Shown here: positions 32,966-48,131 of the stretch, in pieces
Layout: every line of letters begins with the position of its first letter
How positions within the stretch are numbered: position 1 is the first letter of the stretch
Assembly: GCA_040954595.2 (NCBI GenBank)
Contig: CM082579.2
Coordinates: forward strand, 13,764,001 to 13,828,000
DNA from: Balanoglossus misakiensis
Taxonomy: Eukaryota; Hemichordata
Direction: 5' to 3'
DNA: 64,000 nt
The notes under the pieces: generated by a model
The model's database searches: none
The model's input: only the letters and a program-made list of their open reading frames with translations
Told to the model about the DNA's origin: nothing
Made by a program: the position numbers and the translations under genes

Positions 32966-35900
32966 TGTCACTTTGACATGGGTATAAAATGTGTATAGGG
33001 GGATTTAAAGTTGTCAGTAAATCCCTGGGTTAATACGTGGCGGAAAGCACTGTACTTTGACATTGCTAATGCAACGATGACATTGAATGGGATTCTTTGC
33101 ATTAGGGCAAATGGCGAAGCAAGCTCAATGATGCATCAGAGTAGACGGTGATGCAAGCTCTGCACTTTCACATGGGTATTTAATGTTAAATGTAAATCCA
33201 TAGGTTAATACGTGGCCAAAAGCACTCTATTTTGACATTGTTAATGAAACGATGACATTGAATCTGATTCTTTGCATCAGGGCAAATGGCGAAGCAAGGT
33301 TGATGATGCATCAGGGTAGATAGTGATGCAATCACTTCACTTTGACATGGGTATTAAATGCATATGGGGATTTCAAGTTGATGATAAATCCCTGGGTTAA
33401 TACGTGTCCAAAAGCACTGTACTTTGACATTGCTAATGCAACGATGACATTGAATCAGATTCTTTGCATCAGGTTAAATGGCGAAGCAAGGTTGATGATG
33501 CATCAGGGTAGATAGTGATGCAAGCTCTGCACTTTGACATGGGTATAAAATGCCTACAGGGGGATTTAAAGTTGTCTGTAAATCCCTGGGTTAATACGTG
33601 TCCAAAAGCACTGTACTTTGACATTGCTAATGCAACGATGACATTGAATCTGATTCTTTGCATCAGGGTAAATGGCGAAGCAAGGTTGATGATGCATCAG
33701 GGTAGATAGTGATGCAAGCTCTGCACTTTGACATGGGTATAAAATGCCTACAAGGGGATTTAAAGTTGTCTGTAAATCCCTGGGTTAATACGTGGCGGAA
33801 AGCACTGTACTTTGACATTGCATATGCAATGGTGACATTGAATGGGGTTCTTTGCATTAGGGCAAATGGCGAAGCAAGCTCAATGATGCATCAGAGTAGA
33901 TGGTGATGCAAACTCTGCACTTTCACATGGGTATTTAATGTTAAATGTAAATCCATAGGTTAATACGTGGCCAAAAGCACTCTAATTTGACATTGCTAAT
34001 GCAACGATGACATTGAATCTGATTCTTTGCATCAGGGCAAATGGCGAAGCAAGGTTGATGATGCATCAGGGTAGATAGTGATGCAAGCTCTGCACTTTGA
34101 CATGGGTATAAAATGCCTACAGGGGGATTTAAAGTTGTCTGTAAATCCCTGGGTTAATACGTGGCGGAAAGCACTGTGCTTTGACATTGCATATGCAATG
34201 GTGACATTGAATGGGATTCTTTGCATTAGGGCAAATGGCGAAGCATGCTCAATGATGCATCAGAGTAGATGGTGATGCAAACTCTGCACTTTAACATGGG
34301 TATTGAATGTTAACTGTAAATCCATAGGTTAATACGTGTCCAAAAGCACTCTAATTTGACATTGCTAATGCAACGATGACTTTGAATCTGATTCTTTGCA
34401 TCAGGGCAAATGGCGAAGCAAGGTTGATGATGCATCAGGGTAGATAGTGATGCAATCACTTAACTTTGACATGGGTATTAAATGCATATGGGGATTTCAA
34501 GTTGATGATAAATCCCTGGGTTAATACGTGTCCAAAAGCACTGTACTTTGACATTGCTAATGTAACGATGACATTGAATCTGTTTCTTTGCATCAAGGTA
34601 AATGGCGTAGCAAGCTTTATATTGCATCAGGGTAGATAGTGATGCAAACACTTCACTTTGATATGGGTATTAAATGCATATGGGGATTTCAAATTGATGA
34701 TAAATCCCTGGGTTAATACGTGTCCAAAAGCACTGTACTTTGACATTGCTAATGCAACGATGACATTGAGTCTGATTCTTTGCATCAGGGTAAATGGCAA
34801 AGCAAGGTTGATGATGCATCAGGGTAGATAGTGATGCAATCACTTCACTTTGACATGGGTATTAAATGCATATGGGGATTTCAAGTTGATGATAAATCCC
34901 TGGGTTAATACGTGTCCAAAAGCACTGTACTTTGGCATTGCTAATGCAACGATGACATTGAATCTGATTCTTTGCATCAGGGTAAATGGCGTAGCAAGCT
35001 TTATGATGCATCAGGGTAGATAGTGATGCAAACACTTAACTTTGACATGGGTATTAAATGCATATGGGGATTTCAGGTTGTTGAAAAATCTGTGGGTTAA
35101 TACGTGTCCAAAAGCACTGTACTTTGACATTGCTAATGCAACGATAACATTGAATCTGATTCTTTGCATCAGGGTAAATGGCGTAGCAAGCTTTATGATG
35201 CATCAGGGTAGATAGTGATGCAATCACTTAACTTTGACATGGGTATTAAATGCATATGGGGATTTCAAGTTGATGATAAATCCCTGGGTTAATACGTTTC
35301 CAAAACCACTGTACTTTGACATTGCTAATGTAACGATGACATTGAATCTGTTTCTTTGCATCAGGGTAAATGGCGTAGCAAGCTTTATATTGCATCAGGG
35401 TAGATAGTGATGCAAACACTTCACTTTGACATGGGTATTAAATGCATATGGGGATTTCAAGTTGATGATAAATCCCTGGGTTAATACGTGTCCAAAAGCA
35501 CTGTACTTTGACATTGCTAATGCAACGATGACATTGAGTCTGATTCTTTGCATCAGGGTAAATGGCGAAGCAAGGTTGATGATGCATCAGGGTAGATAGT
35601 GATGCAATCACTTCACTTTGACATAGGTATTAAATGCATATGGGGATTTCAAGTTGATGATAAATCCCTGGGTTAATACGTGTCCAAAAGCACTGTACTT
35701 TGACATTGCTAATGCAACGATGACATTGAATCTGATTCTTTGCATCAGCGTAAATGGCGAAGCAAGGTTGATGATGCATCAGGGTAGATAGTGATGCAAT
35801 CACTTCACTTTGACATGGGTATTAAATGCATATGGGGATTTCAAGTTGATGATAAATCCCTGGGTTAATACGTGTCCAAAAGCACTGTACTTTGACATTG

Positions 35901-38900
35901 CTAATGCAACGATGACATTGAATCTGATTCTTTGCATCAGGGTAAATGGCGTAGCAAGCTTTATGATGCATCAGGGTAGATAGTGATGCAAACACTTCAC
36001 TTTGACATGGGTATAAAATGCCTACAGGGGGATTTAATGTTGTCTGTAAATCCCTGGGTTATTACGTGTCCAAAAACACTGTACTTTGACATTGCTAATG
36101 CAGCGATGACATTGAATCTGATTCTTTGCATCAGGGTAAATGGCGAAGCAAGGTTGATGAAGCATCAGGGTAGATAGTGATGCAAGCTCTGCACTTTGAC
36201 ATGGCCATAAAATGCCTACAGGGGGATTTAAAGTTGTCTTTAAATCCCTGGGTTAATACGTGGCGGAAAGCACTGTACTTTGACATTGCATATGCAATGG
36301 TGACATTGAATGGGATTCTTTGCATTAGGGCAAATGGCGAAGCAAGCTCAATGATGCATCAGAGTAGATGGTGATGCAAACTCTGCACTTTCACATTGGT
36401 ATTTAATGTTAAATGTAAATCCATAGGTTAATACGTGGCCAAAAGCACTCTAATTTGACATTGCTAATGGAACGATGACATTGGATCTGATTCTTTGCAT
36501 CAGGGCAAATGGCGAAGCAAGGTTGATGATGCATCAGGGTAGATAGTGATGCAATCACTTAACTTTGACATGGGTATTAAATGCATATGGGGATTTCAAG
36601 TTGATGATAAATCCCTGGGTTAATACGTGTCCAAAAGCACTGTACTTTGACATTGCTAATGCAACGATGACATTGAATCTGATTCTTTGCATCAGGGTAA
36701 ATGGCGTAGCAAGCTTTATGATGCATCAGGGTAGATAGTGATGCAAACACTTCACTTTGACATGGGTATAAAATGCCTACAGGGGGATTTAATGTTGTCT
36801 GTAAATCCCTGGGTTATTACGTGTCCAAAAACACTGTACTTTGACATTGCTAATGCAGCGATGACATTGAATCTGATTCTTTGCATCAGGGTATATGGCG
36901 TAGCAAGCTTTATGATGCATCAGGGTAGATAGTGATGCAAACATTTCACTTTGACATGGGTATTAAATGCATATGGGGATTTCAGGTTGTTGAAAAATCT
37001 GTGGGTTAATACGTGTCCAAAAGCACTGTACTTTGCCATTGCTAATGCAACGATGACATTGAATCTGATTCTTTGCATCAGGGTAAATGGCGTAGCAAGC
37101 TTTATGACGCATCAGGGTAGATAGTGATGCAAACACTTCACTTTGACATGGGTATAAAATGCCTACAGGGGGATTTAAAGTTGTCTGTAAATCCCTGGGT
37201 TAATACGTGGCTGAAAGCACTGTACTTTGACATTGCATATGCAATGGTGACATTGAATGGGATTCTTTGCATTAGGGCAAATGGCGAAGCAAGCTCAATT
37301 ATGCATCAGAGTAGATGGTGATGCAAACTCTGCACTTTCACATGGGTATTTAATGTTAAATGTAAATCCATAGGTTAATACGTGGCCAAAAGCACTCTAA
37401 TTTGACATTGCTAATGTAACGATGACATTGATTATGATTCTTTGCATCAGGGTAAATGGCGTAGAAAGCTTTATGATGCATCAGGGTAGATAGTAATGCA
37501 AACACTTCACTTTGACATGGGTATTAAATGCATTTGGGGATTTCAGGTTGTTGAAAAATCTGTGGGTTGATACGTGTCCAAAAGCACTGTACTTTGACAT
37601 TGCTAATGCAATGATGACATTGAATCTGATTCTTTGCATCAGGGTAAATGGCGTAGCAAGCTTTATGATGCATCAGGGTAGATAGTGATGCAAACACTTC
37701 ACTTTGACATGGGTATAAAATGCCTACAGGGGGATTTAAAGTTGTCTGTAAATCCCTGGGTTAATACGTGTCCAAAAGCACTGTACTTTGACATTGCTAA
37801 TGCAACGATGACATTGAATCTGATTCTTTGCATCAGGGTATATGGCGTAGCAAGCTTTATGATGCATCAGGGTAGATAGTGATGCAAACATTTCACTTTG
37901 ACATGGGTATTAAATGCATATGGGGATTTCAGGTTGTTGAAAAATCTGTGGGTTAATACGTGTCCAAAAGCACTGTACTTTGACATTGCTAATGCAACGA
38001 TGACATTGAATCTGATTCTTTGCATCAGGGTAAATGGCGTAGCAAGCTTTATGATGCATCAGGGTAGATAGTAATGCAAACACTTCACTTTGACATGGGT
38101 ATTAAATGCATATGGGGATTTCAGGTTGTTGAAAAATCTGTGGGTTAATACGTGTCGAAAAGCACTGTACTTTGACATTGCTAATGCAATGATGACATTG
38201 AATCTGTTTCTTTGCATCAGGGTAAATGGCGTAGCAAGCTTTATGATGCATCAGGGTAGATAGTGATGCAAACACTTCACTTTGACATGGGTATAAAATG
38301 CCTACAGGGGGATTTAAAGTTGTCTGTAAATCCCTGGGTTAATACGTGTCCAAAAGCACTGTACTTTGACATTGCTAATGCAACGATGACATTGAATCTG
38401 ATTCTTTGCATCAGGGTATATGGCGTAGCAAGCTTTATGATGCATCAGGGTAGATAGTGATGCAAACATTTCACTTTGACATGGGTATTAAATGCATATG
38501 GGGATTTCAGGTTGTTGAAAAATCTGTGGGTTAATACGTGTCCAAAAGCACTGTACTTTGACATTGCTAATGCAACGATGACATTGAATCTGATTCTTTG
38601 CATCAGGGTAAATGGCGAAGCAAGGTTGATTATGCATCAGGGTCGATAGTGATGCAAGCTCTGCACTTTGACATGGGTATAAAATGCCTACAGGGGGATT
38701 TAAAGTTGTCTGTAAATCCCTGGGTTAATATGTGGCGGAAAGCACTGTACTTTGACATTGCATATGCAATGGTGACATTGAATGGGATTCTTTGCATTAG
38801 GGCAAATGGCGAAGCAAGCTCAATTATGCATCAGAGTAGATGGTGATGCAAACTCTGCACTTTCACATGGGTATTTAATGTTAAATGTAAATCCATAGGT

Positions 38901-41900
38901 TAATACGTGGCCAAAAGCACTCTAATTTGACATTGCTAATGTAACGATGACATTGATTATGATTCTTTGCATCAGGGTAAATGGCGTAGAAAGCTTTACG
39001 ATGCATCAGGGTAGATAGTAATGCAAACACTTCACTTTGACATGGGTATTAAATGCATATGGGGATTTCAGGTTGTTGAAAAATCTGTGGGTTGATACGT
39101 GTCCAAAAGCACTGTACTTTGACATTGCTAATGCAATGATGACATTGAATCTGATTCTTTGCATCAGGGTAAATGGCGTAGCAAGCTTTATGATGCATCA
39201 GGGTAGATAGTGATGCAATCACTTCACTTTGACATGGGTATTAAATGCATATGGGGATTTCAAGTTGATGATAAATCCCTGGGTTAATACGTGTCCAAAA
39301 GCAATGTACTTTGACATTGCTAATGTAACGATGACATTGAATCTGATTCTTTGCATCAGGGTAAATGGCGTAGCAAGCTTTATGATGCATCAGGGTAGAT
39401 AGTGATGCAAACACTTCACTTTGACATGGGTATTAAATGCATATGGGGAATTCAGGTTGTTGAAAAATCTGTGGGTTAATATGTGTCGAAAAGCACTGTA
39501 CTTTGACATTGCTAATGCAATGATGACATTGAATCTGATTCTTTGCATCAGGGTAAATGGCGTAGCAAGGTTTATGATGCATCAGGGTAGATAGTGATGC
39601 AAACACTTCACTTTGACATGGGTATAAAATGCCTACAGGGGGATTTAAAGTTGTCTGTAAATCCCTGGGTTAATACGTGTCCAAAAGCACTGTACTTTGA
39701 CATTGCTAATGCAACGATGACATTGAATCTGATTCTTTGCATCAGGGTAAATGGCGAAGCAAGGTTGATGATGCATCAGGGTAGATAGTGATGCAAGCTC
39801 TGCACTTTGACATGGGTATAAAATGCCTACAGGGGGATTTAAAGTTGTCTGTAAATCCCTGGGTTAATACGTGGCGGATAGCACTGTACTTTGACATTGC
39901 ATATGCAATGGTGACATTGAATGGGATTCTTTGCATTAGGGCAAATGGCGAAGCAAGCTCAATGATGCATCAGAGTAGATGGTGATGCAAACTGTGCACT
40001 TTCACATGGGTATTTAATGTTAAATGTAAATCCATAGGTTAATACGTGGCCAAAAGCACTCTAATTTGACATTGCTAATGGAACGATGACATTGAATCTG
40101 ATTCTTTGCATCAGGGCAAATGGCGAAGCAAGGTTGATGATGCATCAGGGTAGATAGTGATGCAATCACTTCACTTTAACATGGGTATTAAATGCATATG
40201 GGGATTTCAGGTTGTTGAAAAATCTGTGGGTTAATACGTGTCGAAAAGCACTGTACTTTGACATTGCTAATGCAATGATGACATTGAATCTGATTCTTTG
40301 CATCAGGGTAAATGGCGTAGCAAGCTTTATGATGCATCAGGGTAGATAGTGATGCAAACACTTCACTTTGACATGGGTATTAAATGCATATGGGGATTTC
40401 AGGTTGTTGAAAAATCTGTGGGTTAATACGTGTGGAAAAGCACTGTACTTTGACATTGCTAATGCAATGATGACATTGAATCTGATTCTTTGCATCAGGG
40501 TAAATGGCGTAGCAAGCTTTATGATGCATCAGGGTAGATAGTGATGCAAACACTTCACTTTGACATGGGTATAAAATGCCTACAGGGGAATTTAAAGTTG
40601 TCTGTAAATCCCTGGGTTAATACGTGTCCAAAAGCACCGTACTTTGACATTGCTAATGCAACGATGACATTGAATCTGATTCTTTGCATCATGGTAAATG
40701 GCGAAGCAAGGTTGATGATGCATCAGGGTAGATAGTGATGCAAGCTCTGCACTTTGACATGGGTATAAAATGCCTACAGGGGGATTTAAAGTTGTCTGTA
40801 AATCCCTGGGTTAATACGTGGCGGATAGCACTGTACTTTGACATTGCATATGCAATGGTGACATTGAATGGGATTCTTTGCATTAGGGCAAATGGCGAAG
40901 CAAGCTCAATGATGCATCAGAGTAGATGGTGATGCAAACTGTGCACTTTCACATGGGTATTTAATGTTAAATGTAAATCCATAGGTTAATACGTGGCCAA
41001 AAGCACTCTAATTTGACATTGCTAATGGAACGATGACATTGAATCTGATTCTTTGCATCAGGGCAAATGGCGAAGCAAGGTTGATGATGCATCAGGGTAG
41101 ATAGTGATGCAATCACTTCACTTTGACATTGGTATTAAATGCATATGGGGATTTCAAGTTGATGATAAATCCCTGGGTTAATACGTGTCCAAAAGCACTG
41201 TACTTTGACATTGCTAATGCAACGATGACATTGAATCTGATTCTTTGCATCAGGGTAAATGGCGTAGCAAGGTTGATGATGCATCAGGGTAGATAGTGAT
41301 GCAATCACTTAACTTTGACATGGGTATTAAATGCATATGGGGATTTCAAGTTGATGATAAATCCCTGGGTTAATACGTGTCCAAAAGCACTGTACTTTGA
41401 CATTGCTAATGTAACGATGACATTGAATCTGATTCTTTGCATCTGGGCAAATGGCGAAGCAAGCTTTATATTGCATCAGGGTAGATAGTGATGCAAACAC
41501 TTCACTTTGACATGGGTATTAAATGCATATGGGGATTTCAAGTTGATGATAAATCCCTGGGTTAATACGTGTCCAAAAGCACTGTACTTTGACATTGCTA
41601 ATGTAACGATGACATTGATTATGATTCTTTGCATCAGAGTAAATGGCGTAGAAAGCTTTATGATGCATCAGGGTAGATAGTAATGCAAACACTTCACTTT
41701 GACATGGGTATTAAATGCATATGGGGATTTCAGGTTGTTGAAAAATCTGTGGGTTAATACGTGTCCAAAAGCACTGTACTTTGACATTGCTAATGCAACG
41801 ATGACATTGAATCTGATTCTTTGCATCAGGGTAAATGGCGTAGCAAGCTTTATGATGCATCAGGGTAGATAGTAATGCAAACACTTCACTTTGACATGGG

Positions 41901-44900
41901 TATTAAATGCATATGGGGATTTCAGGTTGTTGAAAAATCTGTGGGTTAATACGTGTCGAACAGCACTGTACTTTGACATTGCTAATGCAATGATGACATT
42001 GAATCTGATTCTTTGCATCAGGGTAAATGGCGTAGCAAGCTTTATGATGCATCAGGGTAGATAGTGATGCAAACACTTCACTTTGACATGGGTATAAAAT
42101 GCCTACAGGGGGATTTAAAGTTGTCTGTAAATCCCTGGGTTAATACGTGTCCAAAAGCACTGTACTTTGACATTGCTAATGCAGCGATGACATTGAATCT
42201 GATTCTTTGCATCAGGGTATATGGCGTAGCAAGCTTTATGATGCATCAGGGTAGATAGTGATGCAAACATTTCACTTTGACATGGGTATTAAATGCATAT
42301 GGGGATTTCAGGTTGTTGAAAAATCTGTGGGTTAATACGTGTCCAAAAGCACTGTACTTTGACATTGCTAATGCAACGATGACATTGAATCTGATTCTTT
42401 GCATCAGGGTAAATGGCGAAGCAAGGTTGATGATGCATCAGGGTAGATAGTGATGCAAGCTCTGCACTTTGACATGGGTATAAAATGCCTACAGGGGGAT
42501 TTAAAGTTGTCTGTAAATCCCTGGGTTAATACGTGGCGGATAGCACTGTACTTTGACATTGCATATGCAATGGTGACATTGAATGGGATTCTTTGCATTA
42601 GGGCAAATGGCGAAGCAAGCTCAATGATGCATCAGAGTAGATGGTGATGCAAACTGTGCACTTTCACATGGGTATTTAATGTTAAATGTAAATCCATAGG
42701 TTAATACGTGGCCAAAAGCACTCTAATTTGACATTGCTAATGGAACGATGACATTGAATCTGATTCTTTGCATCAGGGCAAATGGCGAAGCAAGGTTGAT
42801 GATGCATCAGGGTAGATAGTGATGCAATCACTTCACTTTAACATGGGTATTAAATGCATATGGGGATTTCAGGTTGTTGAAAAATCTGTGGGTTAATACG
42901 TGTCGAAAAGCACTGTACTTTGACATTGCTAATGCAATGATGACATTGAATCTGATTCTTTGCATCAGGGTAAATGGCGTAGCAAGCTTTATGATGCATC
43001 AGGGTAGATAGTGATGCAAACACTTCACTTTGACATGGGTATTAAATGCATATGGGGATTTCAGGTTGTTGAAAAATCTGTGGGTTAATACGTGTGGAAA
43101 AGCACTGTACTTTGACATTGCTAATGCAATGATGACATTGAATCTGATTCTTTGCATCAGGGTAAATGGCGTAGCAAGCTTTATGATGCATCAGGGTAGA
43201 TAGTGATGCAAACACTTCACTTTGACATGGGTATAAAATGCCTACAGGGGAATTTAAAGTTGTCTGTAAATCCCTGGGTTAATACGTGTCCAAAAGCACC
43301 GTACTTTGACATTGCTAATGCAACGATGACATTGAATCTGATTCTTTGCATCAGGGTAAATGGCGAAGCAAGGTTGATGATGCATCAGGGTAGATAGTGA
43401 TGCAAGCTCTGCACTTTGACATGGGTATAAAATGCCTACAGGGGGATTTAAAGTTGTCTGTAAATCCCTGGGTTAATACGTGGCGGATAGCACTGTACTT
43501 TGACATTGCATATGCAATGGTGACATTGAATGGGATTCTTTGCATTAGGGCAAATGGCGAAGCAAGCTCAATTATGCATCAGAGTAGATGGTGATGCAAA
43601 CTCTGCACTTTCACATGGGTATTTAATGTTAAATGTAAATCCATAGGTTAATACGTGGCCAAAAGCACTCTAATTTGACATTGCTAATGGAACGATGACA
43701 TTGAATCTGATTCTTTGCATCAGGGCAAATGGCGAAGCAAGGTTGATGATGCATCAGGGTAGATAGTGATGCAATCACTTCACTTTGACATTGGTATTAA
43801 ATGCATATGGGGATTTCAAGTTGATGATAAATCCCTGGGTTAATACGTGTCCAAAAGCACTGTACTTTGACATTGCTAATGCAACGATGACATTGAATCT
43901 GATTCTTTGCATCAGGGTAAATGGCGTAGCAAGCTTTATGATGCATCAGGGCAGATAGTGATGCAAACACTTCACTTTGTCATGGGTATTAAATGCATAT
44001 GGGGATTTCAGGTTGTTGAAAAATCTGTGGGTTAATACGTGTCCAAAAGCACTGTACTTTGACATTGCTAATGCAACGATGACATTGAATCTGATTCTTT
44101 GCATCAGGGTAAATGGCGTAGCAAGCTTCATGACGCATCAGGGTAGATAGTGATGCAAACACTTCACTTTGACATGGGTATAAAATTCCTACAGGGGGAT
44201 TTAAAGTTGTCTGTAAATCCCTGGGTTAATACGTGTCCAAAAACACTGTACTTTGACATTGCTAATGCAGCGATGACATTGAATCTGATTCTTTGCATCA
44301 GGGTAAATGGGGAAGCAAGGTTGATGATGCATCACGGTAGATAGTGATGCAAGCTCTTCACTTTGACATGTGTATAAAATGCCTACAGGGGGATTTAAAG
44401 TTGTCTGTAAATCCCTGGGTTAATACGTGGCTGAAAGCACTGTACTTTGACATTGCATATGCAATGGTGACATTGAATGGGATTCTTTGCATTAGGGCAA
44501 ATGGCGAAGCAAGCTCAATGATGCATCAGAGTAGATGGTGATGCAAACTCTGCACTTTCACATGGGTATTTAATGTTAAATGTAAATCCATAGGTTAATA
44601 CGTGGCCAAAAGCACTCTAATTTAACATTGCTAATGGAACGATGACATTGAATCTGATTCTTTGCATCAGGGCAAATGGCGAAGCAAGGTTGATGATGCA
44701 TCAGGGTAGATAGTGATGCAATCACTTCACTTTGACATTGGTATTAAATGCATATAGGGGTTTCAAGTTGATGATAAATCCCTGGGTTAATACGTGTCCA
44801 AAAGCACTGTACTTTGACATTGCTAATGCAACGATGACATTGAATCTGATTCTTTGCATCAGGGTAAATGGCGTAGCAAGCTTTATGATGCATCAGGGTA

Positions 44901-47900
44901 GATAGTGATGCAAACACTTCACTTTGTCATGGGTATTAAATGCATATGGGGATTTCAGGTTGTTGAAAAATCTGTGGGTTAATACGTGTCCAAAAGCACT
45001 GTACTTTGACATTGCTAATGCAACGATGACATTGAATCTGATTCTTTGCATCAGGGTAAATGGCGTAGCAAGCTTTATGACGCATCAGGGTAGATAGTGA
45101 TGCAAACACTTCACTTTGACATGGGTATAAAAAGCCTAAAGGGGGATTTAAAGTTGTCTGTAAATCCCTGGGTTAATACGTGTCCAAAAACACTGTACTT
45201 TGACATTGCTAATGCAACGATGACATTGAATCTGATTCTTTGCATCAGGGTAAATGGCGTAGCAAGCTTCATGACGCATCAGGGTAGATAGTGATGCAAA
45301 CACTTCACTTTGACATGGGTATAAAATTCCTACAGGGGGATTTAAAGTTGTCTGTAAATCCCTGGGTTAATACGTGTCCAAAAACACTGTACTTTGACAT
45401 TGCTAATGCAGCGATGACATTGAATCTGATTCTTTGCATCAGGGTAAATGGGGAAGCAAGGTTGATGATGCATCACGGTAGATAGTGATGCAAGCTCTTC
45501 ACTTTGACATGTGTATAAAATGCCTACAGGGGGATTTAAAGTTGTCTGTAAATCCCTGGGTTAATACGTGGCTGAAAGCACTGTACTTTGACATTGCATA
45601 TGCAATGGTGACATTGAATGGGATTCTTTGCATTAGGGCAAATGGCGAAGCAAGCTCAATGATGCATCAGAGTAGATGGTGATGCAAACTCTGCACTTTC
45701 ACATGGGTATTTAATGTTAAATGTAAATCCATAGGTTAATACGTGGCCAAAAGCACTCTAATTTAACATTGCTAATGGAACGATGACATTGAATCTGATT
45801 CTTTGCATCAGGGCAAATGGCGAAGCAAGGTTGATGATGCATCAGGGTAGATAGTGATGCAATCACTTCACTTTGACATTGGTATTAAATGCATATAGGG
45901 GTTTCAAGTTGATGATAAATCCCTGGGTTAATACGTGTCCAAAAGCACTGTACTTTGACATTGCTAATGCAACGATGACATTGAATCTGATTCTTTGCAT
46001 CAGGGTAAATGGCGTAGCAAGCTTTATGATGCATCAGGGTAGATAGTGATGCAAACACTTCACTTTGTCATGGGTATTAAATGCATATGGGGATTTCAGG
46101 TTGTTGAAAAATCTGTGGGTTAATACGTGTCCAAAAGCACTGTACTTTGACATTGCTAATGCAACGATGACATTGAATCTGATTCTTTGCATCAGGGTAA
46201 ATGGCGTAGCAAGCTTTATGACGCATCAGGGTAGATAGTGATGCAAACACTTCACTTTGACATGGGTATAAAAAGCCTAAAGGGGGATTTAAAGTTGTCT
46301 GTAAATCCCTGGGTTAATACGTGTCCAAAAACACTGTACTTTGACATTGCTAATGCAGCGATGACATTGAATCTGATTCTTTGCATCAGGGTAAATGGCG
46401 AAGCAAGGTTGATTATGCATCAGGGTAGATAGTGATGCAAGCTCTGCACTTTGACATGGGTATAAAATGCCTACAGGGGGATTTAAAGTTGTCTGTAAAT
46501 CCCTGGGTTAATACGTGGCTGAAAGCACTGTACTTTGACATTGCATATGCAATGGTGACATTGAATGGGATTCTTTGCATTAGTGCAAATGGCGAAGCAA
46601 GCTCAATGATGCATCAGAGTAGATGGTGATGCAAACTCTGCACTTTCACATGGGTATTTAATGTTAAATGTAAATCCATAGGTTAATACGTGGCCAAAAG
46701 CACTCTAATTTGACATTGCTAATGCAACGATGACATTGAATCTGATTCTTTGCATCTGGGCAAATGGCGAAGCTAGGTTGATGATGCATCAGGGTAGATA
46801 GTGATGCAATCACTTCACTTTGACATGGGTATTAAATGCATATGGGGATTTCAAGTTGATGATAAATCCCTGGGTTAATACGTGTCCAAAAGCACTGTAC
46901 TTTGACATTGCTAATGTAACGATGACATTGAATCTGATTCTTTGCATCAGGGTAAATGGCGTAGCAAGCTTTATGATGCATCAGGGTAGATAGTGATGCA
47001 AACACTTCACTTTGTCATGGGTATTAAATGCATATGGGGATTTCAGGTTGTTGAAAAATCTGTGGGTTAATACGTGTCCAAAAGCACTGTACTTTGACAT
47101 TGCTAATGCAACGATGACATTGAATCTGATTCTTTGCATCAGGGTAAATGGCGTAGCAAGCTTTATGACGCATCAGGGTAGATAGTGATGCAAACACTTC
47201 ACTTTGACATGGGTATAAAATGCCTACAGGGGGATTTAAAGTTGTCTGTAAATCCCTGGGTTAATACGTGTCCAAAAACACTGTACTTTGACATTGCTAA
47301 TGCAGCGATGACATTGAATCTGATTCTTTGCATCAGGGTAAATGGGGAAGCAAGGTTGATGATGCATCAGGGTAGATAGTGATGCAAGCTCTGCACTTTG
47401 ACATGTGTATAAAATGCCTACAGGGGTATTTAAAGTTGTCTGTAAATCCCTGGGTTAATACGTGGCTGAAAGCACTGTACTTTGACATTGCATATGCAAT
47501 GGTGACATTGAATGGGATTCTTTGCATTAGGGCAAATGGCGAAGCAAGCTCAATGATGCATCAGAGTAGATGGTGATGCAAACTCTGCACTTTCACATGG
47601 GTATTTAATGTTAAATGTAAATCCATAGGTTAATACGTGGCCAAAAGCACTCTAATTTGACATTGCTAATGGAACGATGACATTGAATCTGATTCTTTGC
47701 ATCAGGGCAAATGGCGAAGCAAGGTTGATGATGCATCAGGGTAGATAGTGATGCAATCACTTCACTTTGACATTGGTATTAAATGCATATGGGGATTTCA
47801 AGTTGATGATAAATCCCTGGGTTAATACGTGTCCAAAAGCACTGTACTTTGACATTGCTAATGTAACGATGACATTGAATCTGATTCTTTGCATCAGGGT

Positions 47901-48131
47901 AAATGGCGTAGCAAGCTTTATGATGCATCAGGGTAGATAGTGATGCAAACACTTCACTTTGACATGGGTATTAAATGCATATGGGGATTTCAGGTTGTTG
48001 AAAAATCTGTGGGTTAATACGTGTCGAAAAGCACTGTACTTTGACATTGCTAATGCATTGATGACATTGAATCTGATTCTTTGCATCAGGGTAAATGGCG
48101 TAGCAAGCTTTATGATGCATCAGGGTAGATA

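Noticed and set aside
32925-32990. Functional tRNA gene
   Set aside because: The A-box to B-box distance is too short for an anticodon arm and the acceptor stem does not pair convincingly.
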